Below are positions 48,088-61,660 of a stretch of 64,000 nt of DNA, one piece after another. The DNA comes from Linyphia triangularis (Eukaryota; Arthropoda; Arachnida; Araneae; Linyphiidae): positions 45,483,385 to 45,547,384 of the forward strand of contig OZ021727.1 of the NCBI GenBank assembly GCA_963978545.1, written 5' to 3'. The notes under the pieces were generated by a model. The model did no database searches. It worked only from the letters and a program-made list of their open reading frames with translations, and was not told where the DNA came from. The translations under genes and the position numbers were made by a program. Positions within the stretch are counted from its first letter, which is position 1, and every line of letters starts with the position of its first letter.

Positions 48088-50246
48088 CAAGTAATTCCTG
48101 TTTTGTACCTGTTATAGTAAATTTTTTAATTTTTGTCAATTTTTCGGAAAGAAAACATGTTTTCTTAAATTTAAATTTAAAGCATGCGAATAATACTATA
48201 TTTAAATATGTTCAACATGAAAATGATTGTGAATATATGTACTATAGTTATGAGGAATAAAATTAATTGAATTTCACATCTTTATTTTTAAGACTTGCAA
48301 ATTTGTCGTAGGACATTTCGTATTTATGAACCTAAACGCCCATCGTGACGATCTATAAAAAAGTAAACTTGACATATAAGAAAGCATTAAAATTATTGTG
48401 ATAAGTTTTGCTTATTGAAGACTTAAAAGTAATGGTATTATCCACTTCTGGGTGAAATTTTGTATTTTTTGTCGATATTATAAGAAAAAATTTGTTTCCT
48501 AAAATCTAAAATATCCGCATAATATTGCGATCCTTGAAATCCAAATGATATTTTGAATTCCTTTTTGTGCTCCATGAATTAATGGGTTTTTCTAAACAAA
48601 AATTTAAGCCTAATAATTAAATTTAAAACATATAAGTTTTACGTTTAATTTTTTTAATTAATGATGATTTTGTGTGTTATAAACTTTTCTATCAGTTTAG
48701 ATAAGATTTTTTTTAAATCAAAATATATCAAGTGCTGTTTGATGTATAATCAAGTAGGTTGTGATATTTATTTATTCCTTTCAATTTCAAGGAGAGCAAG
48801 GAGGCGTTGTTTACACCAAAATTAAGAACCTATTGCGTTTTCTTGAGTAATTTATTGAGTATGAAAAAAAAGGTGGTGAAACTCAAACCATATACCGAGT
48901 TAGCTGATAAAGGCCAAGTGGAACTGCAAAGACAGAGAGAGAGGGGGGGGGGGTGCGAGTTTCGTAGATTGCTGAAGCCTATTTGCTATTAAATTGACGA
49001 CATATAGGTTTTATCCTCAAAATGGAATATCCTAAATATAGTCTATAAGTGTTAACTAAAAAAGAATGCTATAAGCTAACATTCAGTCTTAAAAAAGGGA
49101 CCAAGACAATTAAAGACAAGTGAAGGAAAAAGGCTGCTGACCTTAAGAACCAATGTCGAAGATGGAACTCTGAAAAATATGTGCTTCCACAGTGAAAGTT
49201 TCTTTTTAAAGAAATTTTAATTTCTTCAGAAAACCAGAAATGATCTTTTGAAGAGAGATAAAACACAAGTCCAAGAGAATTTGAGAACTATTACTTTACT
49301 GCACTAAAAGTAACAGGGTTAGTTTGCTGAGTTAATTTCAAAATTTTAGTGTGTTACTCCCCCACACTACATTTGGGATATTCCACTACGTGGATAAAAC
49401 CTATACGTGGTCAATTTAATAGCAAATTGACTTCAATAATCTGCAACATATCACCCAGTCTCTTTACAATTCCACTTGGGATTTATCAACTAACTCTGTG
49501 TGTGGTTTAAGTTTCACTTCATTTTTTTCATACTCAGCAAATGACTCAAGTAGTGCAAAAGGTTCTTAGTTTTGGAGTTAACAGCCTCCTTTTCACTCTC
49601 CTTGAAAGCCATAAATATCATTTCCTACTCAATTAAGCATCAAAATGCACTTGATATAAATTAACGAAAAAAATATCTTATCTAAACTGATAGAAAAGTT
49701 TATAGTACACAATTTCATCATTCATTTTTTTTTTTCAGAAACCATTAATTTATGGTGAACAATTAGAAAATGCAAAATCTCATTTGAATTTCAATGACCA
49801 CAGAAGAATGCGCAAATTTTAGATTCTAGGAAGTGAAATTTTTCTTATAATATTGAAAAAAATACGAAATTTCATCCAGAAATGTATAATACCATTGCAT
49901 TCAACTCTTCAATAAGTAAAATTTTGCACAATAATTTTAATGTTTTATTACTTTTGTATAGGTAAAATTTACTTTTGTACAGATCCTCATGACAGACTTT
50001 TAAATTCATAAATACGAAATGTATTAAGACAAATGTATAAATTTTACATAAAAGGATATGTAATTCGATACATTTTATTCCTTATGACTATAGTACATAC
50101 ATCCAAAACCATTTTCATGTTTAAAATCTTTAGATTTCGTAATATTCGCATACTTTAACTTTAAATTTAAGAAAACACATTTTTTCGAAAAATTGACAAA
50201 AATGAAAATTTTACTATAACAAAGCCAAAATACATTATTTTTTTTT
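48088..50246. repeat. 2.15-kb imperfect palindrome with arms of about 0.95 kb
   Basis: The left arm (about 48088-49055) matches the reverse complement of the right arm (about 49345-50246) throughout. Examples: GTTATAGTAAA and TTTTTGTCAATTTTTCG at the outer ends; ACATTTCGTATTTATGAA; AACTTTTCTATCAGTTTAGA; CAAGTGGAA; TTTGCTATTAAATTGAC; TATAGGTTTTATCC near the centre. Identity is roughly 75-80 percent by eye. A spacer of about 290 bp remains. A shared but broken coding-like stretch (AAGGAGAG...GAGTATGAAAAAA...GTGGAA) suggests a decayed transposon or gene copy duplicated head-to-head. The outer ends are not sharp and no target duplication is visible. Confidence 0.85.
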
Positions 50247-51019
50247 CCTGAAAGATAATGAATGTTTTTGAAATAATTTTCATGTACAAAAAAATGGCTT
50301 CTGAAGGACTCATATTCGGCTTTTTGTTTTAATTACAAAAATCTTATTTTTTCTGAATTTTGCATTGTTTGGTTTAATTGCAATAATCATAATAAATATT
50401 CATTAAGAAAAAAATTATTTCTCACCGACGTGCTTCATTTTTTTTTAATTTTCAGGAATCCAAAACTTGAAAAAAAATCGTAAATTTTAAAGTGCTGTAA
50501 AATTTCAACCAGAAGGAATATTAAAAAAAATATATTCGAGAATTGTCTTATTAATTGTAAGAAAAGGGTTAACACCAAATTTAAAAAAAATTCGGAGGGG
50601 AATGTTGAAATCCGTTTTTTCTAGTTGATTTGACATTTAATGACCCTATGGCTAATTTGCTATTTACTAATTGCCATTCCCTTTTTATATAAAAACATAA
50701 CTTTCCCCTCACACACACTGTTTTCATTCCCTTAACTGGATACACCAGCGGTCATCTATAGCTCAAAAGATTATGAACGTTTTTTTTTTTTTTTTTCCGT
50801 CCCCAAGAAAAATAACACATGACAGTGTTCTTCAGAAAATCCTGATTTTCTATTGTAAGACTATCTATCGCTTCTCATTCGTAACTTGGATGAACAAGGA
50901 GGAGGAATTTACAGAGTCATTGTTTGTCAACTGATCTTATCTTTAAGGTTTGAAAAAATTTTATGATTTCAAATCCTTTATGCGAGAAAAAGATGGTCCA
51001 GAGTTTGCTGTTTTTGCGA
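50247..51019. other. AT-rich non-coding stretch
   Basis: T-run of about 17 near 50780. Nothing recognised. Confidence 0.4.
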
Positions 51020-51388
<369 letters not shown>

Positions 51389-52729
51389 ATCATATTTTGC
51401 AGTGAAATCAGTTTTGAGATAAACAATGAATTCTACTGGATACAGACTGCTTCAAACAAAATCAATTTTATTTTTTACTCTGAACTGATTCGAAAATATT
51501 TTTTGGCTTTTAAGGTCCTTTTATGGAGCAATGGTGATTTTCATAGCAATACGTTATTTTTTTTTTTTTTTTTTTTAATTTAATAAATTTCTTTGTTGCA
51601 AAAATATTTTGGTAACATAGAAACAAGCTTTGAGAATCACTTTTCAACACTAAAATGTAGAGTTTATCTTGGAATCAAACGCCTACTATGGGTTGGCTTT
51701 TCCCTCTACCCCTATACTAACAGAGAAGGCACATTTAAAGAACTTCGAAAATAGGAAAACGAAACCGTTATATTAGCATGTGTATATATTTAAATAGAAT
51801 GATACTTTAATGTTGCTGTTTCTAAAAAGACATTATCATTTGTTCTGACTTTTGTTTATGAAAGTATGAGAACTACTCCGACAATAATCGAGTACCTACG
51901 TTACATTAAAACAAAAATTTTGAAGTGCCCTGGGGAAAAACAACTTTAGTCCCCTTCTTCGTGAAATTGGATTGTTAAAAATGTTTTGTTATCTTGACGC
52001 ATGATCTCATTTATGAGATTTCCCACTATGGTTTCGACGTGTGCTATTATTTTCTATTCCACAAAGCATGAATAACAATAAAAGAAGCCACAAGGAAAGC
52101 TTTTACATATCTTGTCTGTGAGATTCTAAACATTCATTCCCCCCCCCCCCCCTCCTTCTTGAAATTGATTCCGTGGACTAAAGTTTCTTTTCGTGGATCA
52201 CTTGTGTTACTTAAAGAAACCGTGCATAACTAGGATGTACATAACATATTATAGCTTTCACATTGCTCGTGAAGTTATTGCGATTAAATAAACAAAATAA
52301 ATTATAGACGAAGGATAAAACAATTATTATTAGCAATCTTATAATTATTGTTAACTCTTCACCTTGTATATATAACAATCATCATCCAAATTCAATACAA
52401 ACACATTCATTAATCATATGTCTTTCCTCCACACCACTTCTAAACAAAGTATCGCCTCCTCTCCAGAATATCTTTTCATCCTTGTCACAAACACAATCAG
52501 ATATCCAATCTTCTGCAACACAAAAAAGCACGTTAGCCAAAAAGACATTTCGCAGTCACCACCACGCGAAAACAGTTGTTTCTTAAACTGGCAGCACCCA
52601 CAATTACCTTGTCCGGATACGGAACCTGAAGAATATAGACGACAACTCTTTCTTCGACCGCAGACTTGACAAGTCTCATTACTTACCACTCCAATCTGAT
52701 CAGATCCCCTTACAAACACGGATAATTGG
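51389..52729. other. Non-coding stretch
   Basis: T20 run at 51557-51576 and C14 run at 52139-52152. The opposing frames at 52414-52719 (minus, with several Cys) and 52418-52669 (plus) are not recognisable proteins. Confidence 0.4.
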
Positions 52730-53250
52730 TTACATTACCCTTCCTCTTAAAACTCATAATTGAATAATGAGCGCAATAACAGACGCCTTTTGCCGGGAGG
52801 GGGGAGGCAAAGCCGCAAAGAAAAGCAATCTTTGTACCCTCGGAACTTTTTGGAAAGAACCAGAACCGTGTTCCAGATGCGGTCCATAGATTATAATTAA
52901 GCGAAGATTTGTTTGTAAAAGCGTGAAAGGCCCTTGTAATAAGTACGAGCTTGCTTTCGTTTTGTAAGAATTAAGTTTTTGACATAGAACACAACTCTGG
53001 TGAGGTTGAGGGGTAGGGGAGGTTGGCTTTTAGAGTGGGGAGTGGGTGAAATAACTGGGAAAGGGTGAGGAGATAAGTATTATCAAGATCTTTTAGCGCG
53101 AGTTGGGGAATAAAATGAGTTTTGTTTTTGGAGGATTCTTCTAAAAGAGCAAATGAAACAAAATGTGCATTAGCGGGTTAATGATAAGCGCCGAGCTCGT
53201 TTTGGTAATTTACTTGCAGTTTCTGGCTGTTAAAATATTTACCCTGATGA
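52730..53250. other. GC-richer island, candidate cis-regulatory element
   Basis: CATAATTGAATAATGAGCGC, GATTATAATTAAGCG, GGGTTAATGATAAGCGCCG and TTTGGTAATTTAC provide several homeodomain-type cores within 500 bp of mixed composition. No frame of note. Confidence 0.3.
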
Positions 53251-54081
53251 TTTACGCCTTCTGTGAAGTGTATACTTTATGATACATTTAATGGTTCAAA
53301 TTTCATTTAGAGATAAATAATGCTCAAAGATAAAATCTCCTAAATATCGTATTTATATACATTAATTTTATTAATAAATATAAACTCATCTCCATTGTAA
53401 TTTATTTTGTATTTTTTCTACTATATTTCTTTTTTTTCCATGAGCGTGTAAGTAAATTTTGAACTTAGTGTTTAAAGACTTTAGGAAACGTGCTGTGCAA
53501 ATCACAAGGTTTGTTTGGTTGTAGATAATGCGAAACCAAAACATGGATAGTAATAGATTTGTTGTGAAAATATTATATTTGAGGTTGAATATATTTGAAC
53601 AGTAAAAAAAAAATGTGTACGTACTTTTTAGAATTTTTTTAAGTATCAATAACAGATACTGTTTAATCTAAGACACAAGTAGAGACAATAAAAATATTTT
53701 GATTGTTTATTTTATTTCAAAGTTTAAAACAGAACTATTTTAATTATTTGAATTAAATAGAACTAATTACTAAAAAATAATAGAAAAATCATCACATTAT
53801 TTTGAGGGTTTTTTTTTAAGTTTTTTTATTTACTGTGGTAAGTACATGCGAAGCAAAATTATTTCTTCTCATTTAGAAAATTGCTATTACTTTTTAGTAA
53901 AGGATAACATTAAAAGTATTAATATTTTTATTTTTGTCACCTTGATATCCATTTACTATATCCAAATATAATACTATGAAGTGAGCCCATTAAATTGCGG
54001 TGCAATGAAAAATATATTGAAAGTTTATTCAATTTAATTTACTATTTATTAGACTAATTAAAAGTAAGAACATTGTGAGAT
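53251..54081. other. AT-rich non-coding stretch
   Basis: Nothing recognised. Confidence 0.4.
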
Positions 54082-54342
54082 TTATTAAGGCAAAAAAGAA
54101 TACAGTGGATGGGGTACGTTGAGAGAAAGAGAGATACAGATATGCCTAAAAGAATTATGAAAGGTAAACTTTATAAAGTAAGAAAAAGATGTCTACCAAA
54201 ACTGAGATGGTCTGACCAAGTCGAAGAAGATCTAAATATTTTAAAGATAAATATAATTAGTCAAAGAAATCCAGTGAGAGAGGGATTTGGAAATCAATTA
54301 TTGAGAAAGCCAAGGCTCACCCTGAGCTGTAAAGCTGGATAA
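54082..54342 (+). pseudogene. Non-LTR retrotransposon reverse transcriptase, C-terminal remnant
   Basis: The frame reads QWMGYVERKRDTDMPKRIMK, then GKLYKVRKRCLPKLRWSDQV, then EEDL, and stops at 54340-54342. This pattern (hydrophobic-Trp-x-Gly-x-Val, basic run, Pro-Lys-Arg, Arg-x-Lys-Leu-Arg-Trp, acidic end) is the familiar tail of endonuclease/reverse-transcriptase ORFs of non-LTR elements. The polymerase and endonuclease domains are absent, consistent with 5' truncation and decay. The clade is not assigned. Confidence 0.7.
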
Positions 54343-54999
54343 GAAGAAAAAGATATTTAATTTAATACAGTAGTCAGTACTGTAAGTTTTCAAAAATATC
54401 CCTTCTATATATATATATTTTTTTTATTTCAGTTCTATATAATTTAATATATTTAATAAATTTATATATTCAACATTCGATTTTGGAATTTTCTTAAGTA
54501 TTACCTTTTAACGTGGGAACATATTCGAAATATTTAGAAAAAATCTCACTGCTACTCTTCAATAGACCAGGTGACAGAAAAGTCCAGTGAAAAATACCAT
54601 ACCCCTTTTAAATATACCAACAAATTTATAACAAAATGCCAGCACAGCATTACACATAGACTTCAGCCATTGCGTCCTCCCCTCCTCAAAAACGGAAGCC
54701 AGTAACAACATGAAATATATGCTACGCAATCCAACACTTCACCTCCACAAAATCATCATCCCTCGTCGCCTTCCACCTCCAACAATCCTCCTCCCCTTTC
54801 AGCTACATCCAGCAACATCACATTCCACTAACACAAAAACCAGCATTCCGCAGAAAGTTCTAATGCAGGAGATTACTGATGAGCCATCTCACATTTTTAC
54901 GCTGATTGTGTATTTCCTCCCCTCCAGAAAACTTATTCTTTGCCATAATGCATGAAACGAAATAACCTCACAGGAAGATCCTGGAACTTGTCTTAGGAA
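54343..54999. other. AT-rich non-coding stretch
   Basis: Short (AT)n near 54408-54420. The plus frame 54710-54955 is unremarkable. Confidence 0.4.
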
Positions 55000-55230
55000 C
55001 GCGCTTTAGTGGGCGGATTTAAATGAAAATTGAATGAAGTTTCTTTTGTTGGTGAGAGTTATCAGAGCCATGTTGCCTTTTGTAGATGAGCCTAATTTGG
55101 CATGCCATGCTATAAGGTTTTGTACTGAGTTACCGCCAAGGACAGGATGGCTCTGGGTATTTAATATGCAACACGCTGTTAGTTTTCAGTATGTGTTACG
55201 CTTGAAGTTGTGATCTGCTTTTATCTTGTA
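55000..55230. other. GC-richer island without recognised gene
   Basis: TTAGTGGGCGGATTTAAATG and TTTGGCATGCCATGC (containing GGCATGCC, a palindrome) with AGTTACCGCCAAGG. Candidate regulatory block. Confidence 0.25.
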
Positions 55231-56319
55231 GATGGTATGAGGCTGTTGGAATTTCTGTATGAGGCGTTTTGTTTCAATTTGAAAAGGGTGTCGTGTTGTC
55301 AAGATTTCAATCTTAGTGGGGAGCCTTCAGTACATTTTTTGGTGTGAAGGTTATGATTTAGATTTAGTGGAGGAAACGTAGTTGTAATGTGAGTGAAAAG
55401 TGAATTTTAAAAATAAAAATGTGAGTGTTATTTTTAAAAAGCATAAATAAATTAATTCCTTCATTTGAACCAAATTTCGGTAAGTCGGAGTTGTCATTAT
55501 ATTAAAGTTGGTTTTAGTAGATGAACTTCAAATTTTTTTTATAAAATATTTTCAATTATAAGCTTTTTAACTGGGTATTGCTATAATAAAGGAATATAAT
55601 TATCTGCCAGAGGATTATATACAAATATGATCAATCTAGAAAGATCAAATAATTGAAAATATTTAGAAAACTTTAAAATTAATTCTGATGATCATTCACT
55701 ATATTTTTATTAGTCGCTTGAAAGTGTAGCAATTTAAAACAAGTCATGGTTAAGTTCATTTCAAATTTAGAACTATAATAATGGGAACTTACAATAAATC
55801 TTCGAAATGATTTACTAGCAATTTATTACGTATCTCATATAGATAATACGGTATTAATGTTACTGAACCTCACAAATGGTAATTAAATGAAACAGAAGTA
55901 AAGCAAGAGTTAAAAAGTTCTCTACTGTATAGAGTTTAAAAAGTATATGTTAGGGGATAAAATGCAACTATTGAATTTTGTTCATGATCTCTTTGAAATT
56001 AGTTAGTTTTTACTAAACCAATTCATTTTTCATAAAAGATCAAGTAAACTTGAATTAATGCCCTACTAACTTGACTTGGATCAGTTAATATTTTCTAATA
56101 CTAAACTGACTAACAAGACATGGATAAATTTCTAATGATAAACTTTGCAATACATTTGTTATTTTTTACTTTAAGTGACTACTGATAATTCAACTTTTAA
56201 CACACAATCCATATTTTTCAAAAGTAACCAATTCCCTTTTCATACACAATCTATATTTAATGTCCCAGCCAACACTTCGAAGCAGGCAATCTTCTACACG
56301 AACCATCCATTACACTTCT
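55231..56319. other. AT-rich non-coding stretch
   Basis: Nothing recognised. Confidence 0.4.
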
Positions 56320-56510
56320 GTTCTGTGACGTCGTTCCAACACTGATGGCCAGGTAATTAATTTATTACAGCCATCCTACTCCAACTGACAAGAAAATGAA
56401 TTGCTGACAGATGCAACCTTAATGGCAGCAGATTTCTAACCTCTTGCGGAGGCAGTCACAACCGCATCCTTCATTAATATTAATAATGCGAAATGGCTGT
56501 TGCAGAGATT
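56320..56510. other. GC-richer island, candidate cis-regulatory element
   Basis: TGTGACGTCGTTCC (CRE-like TGACGTC), TAATTAATTTATTA (56354-56367), CTGACAGATGC and the palindrome ATTAATATTAAT (56473-56484) within 190 bp. Confidence 0.35.
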
Positions 56511-58143
56511 AAAAAGGAACTTTCAACTTATCTACCTTCCTCTTCCCAATTACAAATCCAGCAACAGAAGATTAATGACCACGGAGGTAAAAAGTCATGT
56601 AACCTGCAATGGTGCGCTGATTCCAGTGATAAGGTTTTAACCAGAGCTGCTGGCCTTTTGCTTTTCTGTGCACCTATAATCCATTACTCTTTGTGAGCGA
56701 TGTCTAGAAGCTTGTAGAAGTCAAAAGGCAACGCACGATTGGGCAGTTTGAAACATGAAGCTCTATGAGTGTGTTATCTTTGGCTTCATTAAATATAGAA
56801 AATTGGATGGAATAAGTAATGGAGGATTCAACATCGAAAAAAGTTCTTGACTGACAGGTACAACTTGGAAATTTTCTTTCTTTACAAATCGATGCTTGAT
56901 TTTCTGTGAAGTGAATCAATTTTGAGATAATATTTATAGGAAATCTATGTTTTAAGTAGAAATGAGATTTTCAGAAGAGGACTAAATCCATAAATTACTG
57001 TCATAAGGAACATATCGCTTTTGTTCAATTTCATATATATAATTTTTGAATAAAAATTGCTAGCCTTTATTCTATTTCCAAACTTTAAACGTTAATGAAT
57101 GATAACAAATAACAATAATAAAATCACTAAAATTTTAATGCAGTTTGTTTTTTAATTTACATTTAATATTGATTCTAAGTTTACTGAATTTAATATCACA
57201 TTCCAAATCAAATCGGTATTTTGACATAAATATCTTGATGTGGGGGAAAAAAAAAAAAAAAATCCTGAGAACCACCCTCTTTTAAAGGATTTTTTTCTTA
57301 ATGTAAACCTCTTCAAATAGTACACATAGATGGAGATTAAATTTTGAGATGACTACGTACAAAATGTTAGTCTCCTAGAAATATCTCCTTAATCATTTGA
57401 GTTCTATTTGGTGTACAAGAGAGAGCACTATTTAGCATTAAATAGTATCTTATTGGAAAACAGAAAATAATATATAAAATGATTTTTTATTCACTGATTA
57501 TTTTCAATGCTCATAGAACCTTCAAAAGCAAAATGAAATACTTTGCAATAAATCCACTAGCATATATAATTTTTGTTTTTGGCCTATGGTGCTCTGACCC
57601 GGGAACTTGAATGTTCACTGGAGATATTTTGAGGAGTATACAAACGAAGATTCATTTGTGTGAAATGCTCCTAGATTTCTTCCCTAAATCCAGCCATCTA
57701 TGAGTCAAAAGACTTTTTCTCCATATAAGTTCCAAAATTATACCAATCAAGGGAATTTGAACAATGATGAATGCTAAATAACTTTACATGTTGCAGGTTA
57801 TTCGGAACAATTTGATTACTAGTTGGACATAATGTTAATATTTCCTTATCCTTTCGTTCAGATTTTGTAAGTTTTTCCAACGCAACTGTCTATCTTTTTA
57901 GTAAAAATTTTCGTAATTCTACATTTTGAAAATTGAAACTTCAGAAAGTCTCGGGTCGTAGTTGATACAAGAAATTCTCTCATTCTTTCAATTTCACCAT
58001 TATGTTCTTTTCAAATTCTAATACTCAACAAATTAACTTTTCGAAAATAGTTGGAGACGGGATTCATATATTTTCAACGTGCATACTCGACTCAAAGTTG
58101 AAAACATATTAAAAGAAACAACAGTTTTGAAATAGCTTGAGCT
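56511..58143. other. AT-rich non-coding stretch
   Basis: Poly-A of about 16 near 57247. Small frames at 56493-56696, 56704-56919 and 57698-57880 are unremarkable. Confidence 0.4.
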
Positions 58144-58228
58144 AGAAAAAAAAGAAGAAAAAAAAAAAGAAAAAAAAAAAGAAGAAGGGGGGGGGGGGGG
58201 GGAGAAGAAGAAGGGAAAGAAAAAAAAG
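58144..58228 (+). repeat. 85-bp homopurine tract with central G16
   Basis: Only A and G for 85 bases: A-rich with GAAGAAG, then 16 consecutive G (58187-58202), then GAGAAGAAGAAGGGAAAG and poly-A. The approximate mirror symmetry about the G-run is the arrangement that favours intramolecular triplexes (H-DNA). Confidence 0.9.
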
Positions 58229-58989
58229 TGACGCTTTCTGCATTACAAAAATGAAACTCAAATTACAAATGAAAGAGCATATTCGATTTGTTTTTATTTG
58301 AATCACACATATTATTTGAAGGTAAAGGAAATGTTTGAATGCTGAAGCATGGTTCCTTTCGCGTAAAGTAATCCTTTTCTCTGTTTGAACTAAAAAAGTT
58401 TCAATTTTTCTTAAAAGACTGAAAAGAAATACCAAAAGTTTCGGAATTTTATATTTTATTTTAAAACATTAAAAAAATTGTATAGGGGGAAAATTAAATA
58501 TATCACCGGTTTAGAGGGAAAGGGAGCTAGCTCCACTTTTTTTTCTTTTTCTAATCTCAAATGACATTTTAGTATATTTCGGAGATTAGAAAAGATGACT
58601 CATCAATTAGTAAAAACAACAACTTGATCACTGAAGTAAATTTGAAGTAAATTAATGATACGCATAAGGCAGTGTTGGATTAGCACTTTAAAGGTTTTTT
58701 TTTCTTTCCTTTTTTTTTTCCTTTCTATCTAAATTGTAAAAATTTATTCAATAAGATCTAATATATTTACCTATCTTTCACTAAAAATAATAGTCATTAC
58801 TATTTCACTGAGTGAAACAATCGGATATTTAGATGAGCATACAAAATAATTGGATTAGTGTTATAACCAAATTCAAACACTTATAAACTACTTAATATAT
58901 AACTCATTGAAATCTATCTGATCCAAACAACATTCTTTATTAACACTTGTTGCAAATTAAATAATTGCTGGAACAAATAGGTCAGTGAC
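58229..58989. other. AT-rich non-coding stretch
   Basis: Nothing recognised; T-rich tracts near 58690-58722. Confidence 0.4.
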
Positions 58990-59290
58990 GTTACCAATCC
59001 AAAAAACGAAACAAGAACTATCTCTTGCTTCCGCCTTGTCCAGTGTTGTCGTAACAAAAGATAAAAGTGACAGGTGTCCGAGACATGGTGGTTTAAAGGG
59101 CCTCTGACGGGGCGTTGTGTGGACAATGGCAGAACGTGTAACTGTCACTGATTAGCCCTGGAGGGACAAGCCTTCACCATGAGAGTTCGCGAACTCGCTG
59201 ACAGCCGCGCTTGGCGACATATCCCTCTCGGACATAGTCGCCAAGCGAATCACAACATTAGAAATTGTGGATAAGTAGCGGATGAATTTC
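58990..59290. other. GC-richer island with two adjacent palindromes
   Basis: The perfect 14-bp palindrome GAGTTCGCGAACTC (59183-59196) is followed by a perfect 10-bp stem GCTTGGCGAC (59209-59218) / GTCGCCAAGC (59237-59246). Upstream are AACAAAAGATAAAAGTGACA and GGTGTCCGAG (Sox-, GATA- and T-box-like cores). Overlapping minus frames are not recognised. Confidence 0.35.
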
Positions 59291-60109
59291 CTCTTGGCCT
59301 AATCCTAGATTGAAATATACTAAATGAACAATTCATTATGCATGTAATGACAAACCTATTTTAGTATCGTATTTTAATTTAATGTTCACCTTCAAAGCGC
59401 GTCTTATATTTTTATTTCCCTTTTCCGAACATCATTTTCATTCAATAACTTTTCCAAGTTCCGACAGTTAATTAATATTAAAGAATCTGAACTGCGTATA
59501 GAGCACTAATATTACTGCTCGTCATTGCGTCAGACTTGTTTAGTTTCCAACACCCTTGATAGTTTCATTTCCTCTGTGCTAGTTTACGGTTCTATATAAT
59601 GCTTGCTTTCCCGAGTTTTCATGGGACATTCTATTGCCATCATCTATTCTATTGCCATTTAAGACCTGTATCTCTCTCCTAAGTAACTTAATAAATAATT
59701 TCCATGACTGCAACGTATGACTTCAACTACTTTTCCATGACTCACCACACACTGCATCTTTTCCAAATAATTTGAGCATTTCATGTATATCTGATCATTT
59801 TATTCAAATTATGTATGACGTCCCTCTATTTTCGTTGAAGGATAAAGGTGATTAAGCAAAAATATAGCCTAGTGCTTATGACAGAAGTTATTTGTGAATA
59901 TATGGATAAACAACATAATTTTACGAACTTTGAATACGGAGTGTTTGAGTAGCACATTTTTATGGAAGGAGTTTTTTCTTTGGAGTACCAGTGAAACTGC
60001 CGCATCCGTAAAACGTTCAAGATATGCTTTAAAATATATAAATTTTTATACCAGGGTATCACAACAGTTACGAAAGATCATTTAAAATATTTGAAGAAAA
60101 AATAACTGA
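59291..60109. other. AT-rich non-coding stretch
   Basis: ATTCTATTGCCATC/ATTCTATTGCCATT is doubled at about 59629 and 59645. Nothing else. Confidence 0.4.
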
Positions 60110-61249
<1,140 letters not shown>

Positions 61250-61660
61250 TTAACGAGATGTTTACTCAGGCTTTTATCTCGTCATATGTCCATGACTTTT
61301 GCTATTTCATTCGCACAACATGGCCCTCGTGCATCCATTTTGACAAGTAAAACCCAATACAACAAACCACACTACTTGGGAGGTGTTTTTTTTTAACAAT
61401 TTTTTCTCTCAGAAGACCATCACTTGGCGAGAAATCCCGATGGAATCATAACGCGGCAACCCTTTTGTCCTTTTGTTGGCAGGTGGGAAGCGGACAATAC
61501 GAATGTCCCGCCGAGGAGCCGTCAGAAGCGTCGCCCGCGGCTGCGAGGTCTCGTTTGGCGGACATCTAATGATGGAAGCAACCACTCCCCCCACTACTAA
61601 CGTCAGAAAATACACTTTCCTTTCATTCTTGACTTCCCCCACTCTATGAACTACAATGAT
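61250..61660. other. GC-richer island without recognised gene
   Basis: TTGGCGA at 61424, CGTCGCCCGCGGCTGCG and CGTTTGGCGGACATC. The minus-strand 77-codon frame (61409-61642) is not recognised. Confidence 0.25.

Noticed and set aside
52414..52719. Minus-strand frame with clustered cysteines, considered as a small secreted cysteine-rich protein
   Set aside because: No signal peptide at the start, irregular cysteine spacing, non-cysteine-rich hydrophobic tail, and an overlapping opposite frame. Probably chance.
58142..58435. Minus-strand frame rich in Phe and Pro
   Set aside because: Its C-terminal half is the homopurine/G tract read in reverse; the rest has no recognisable motif.
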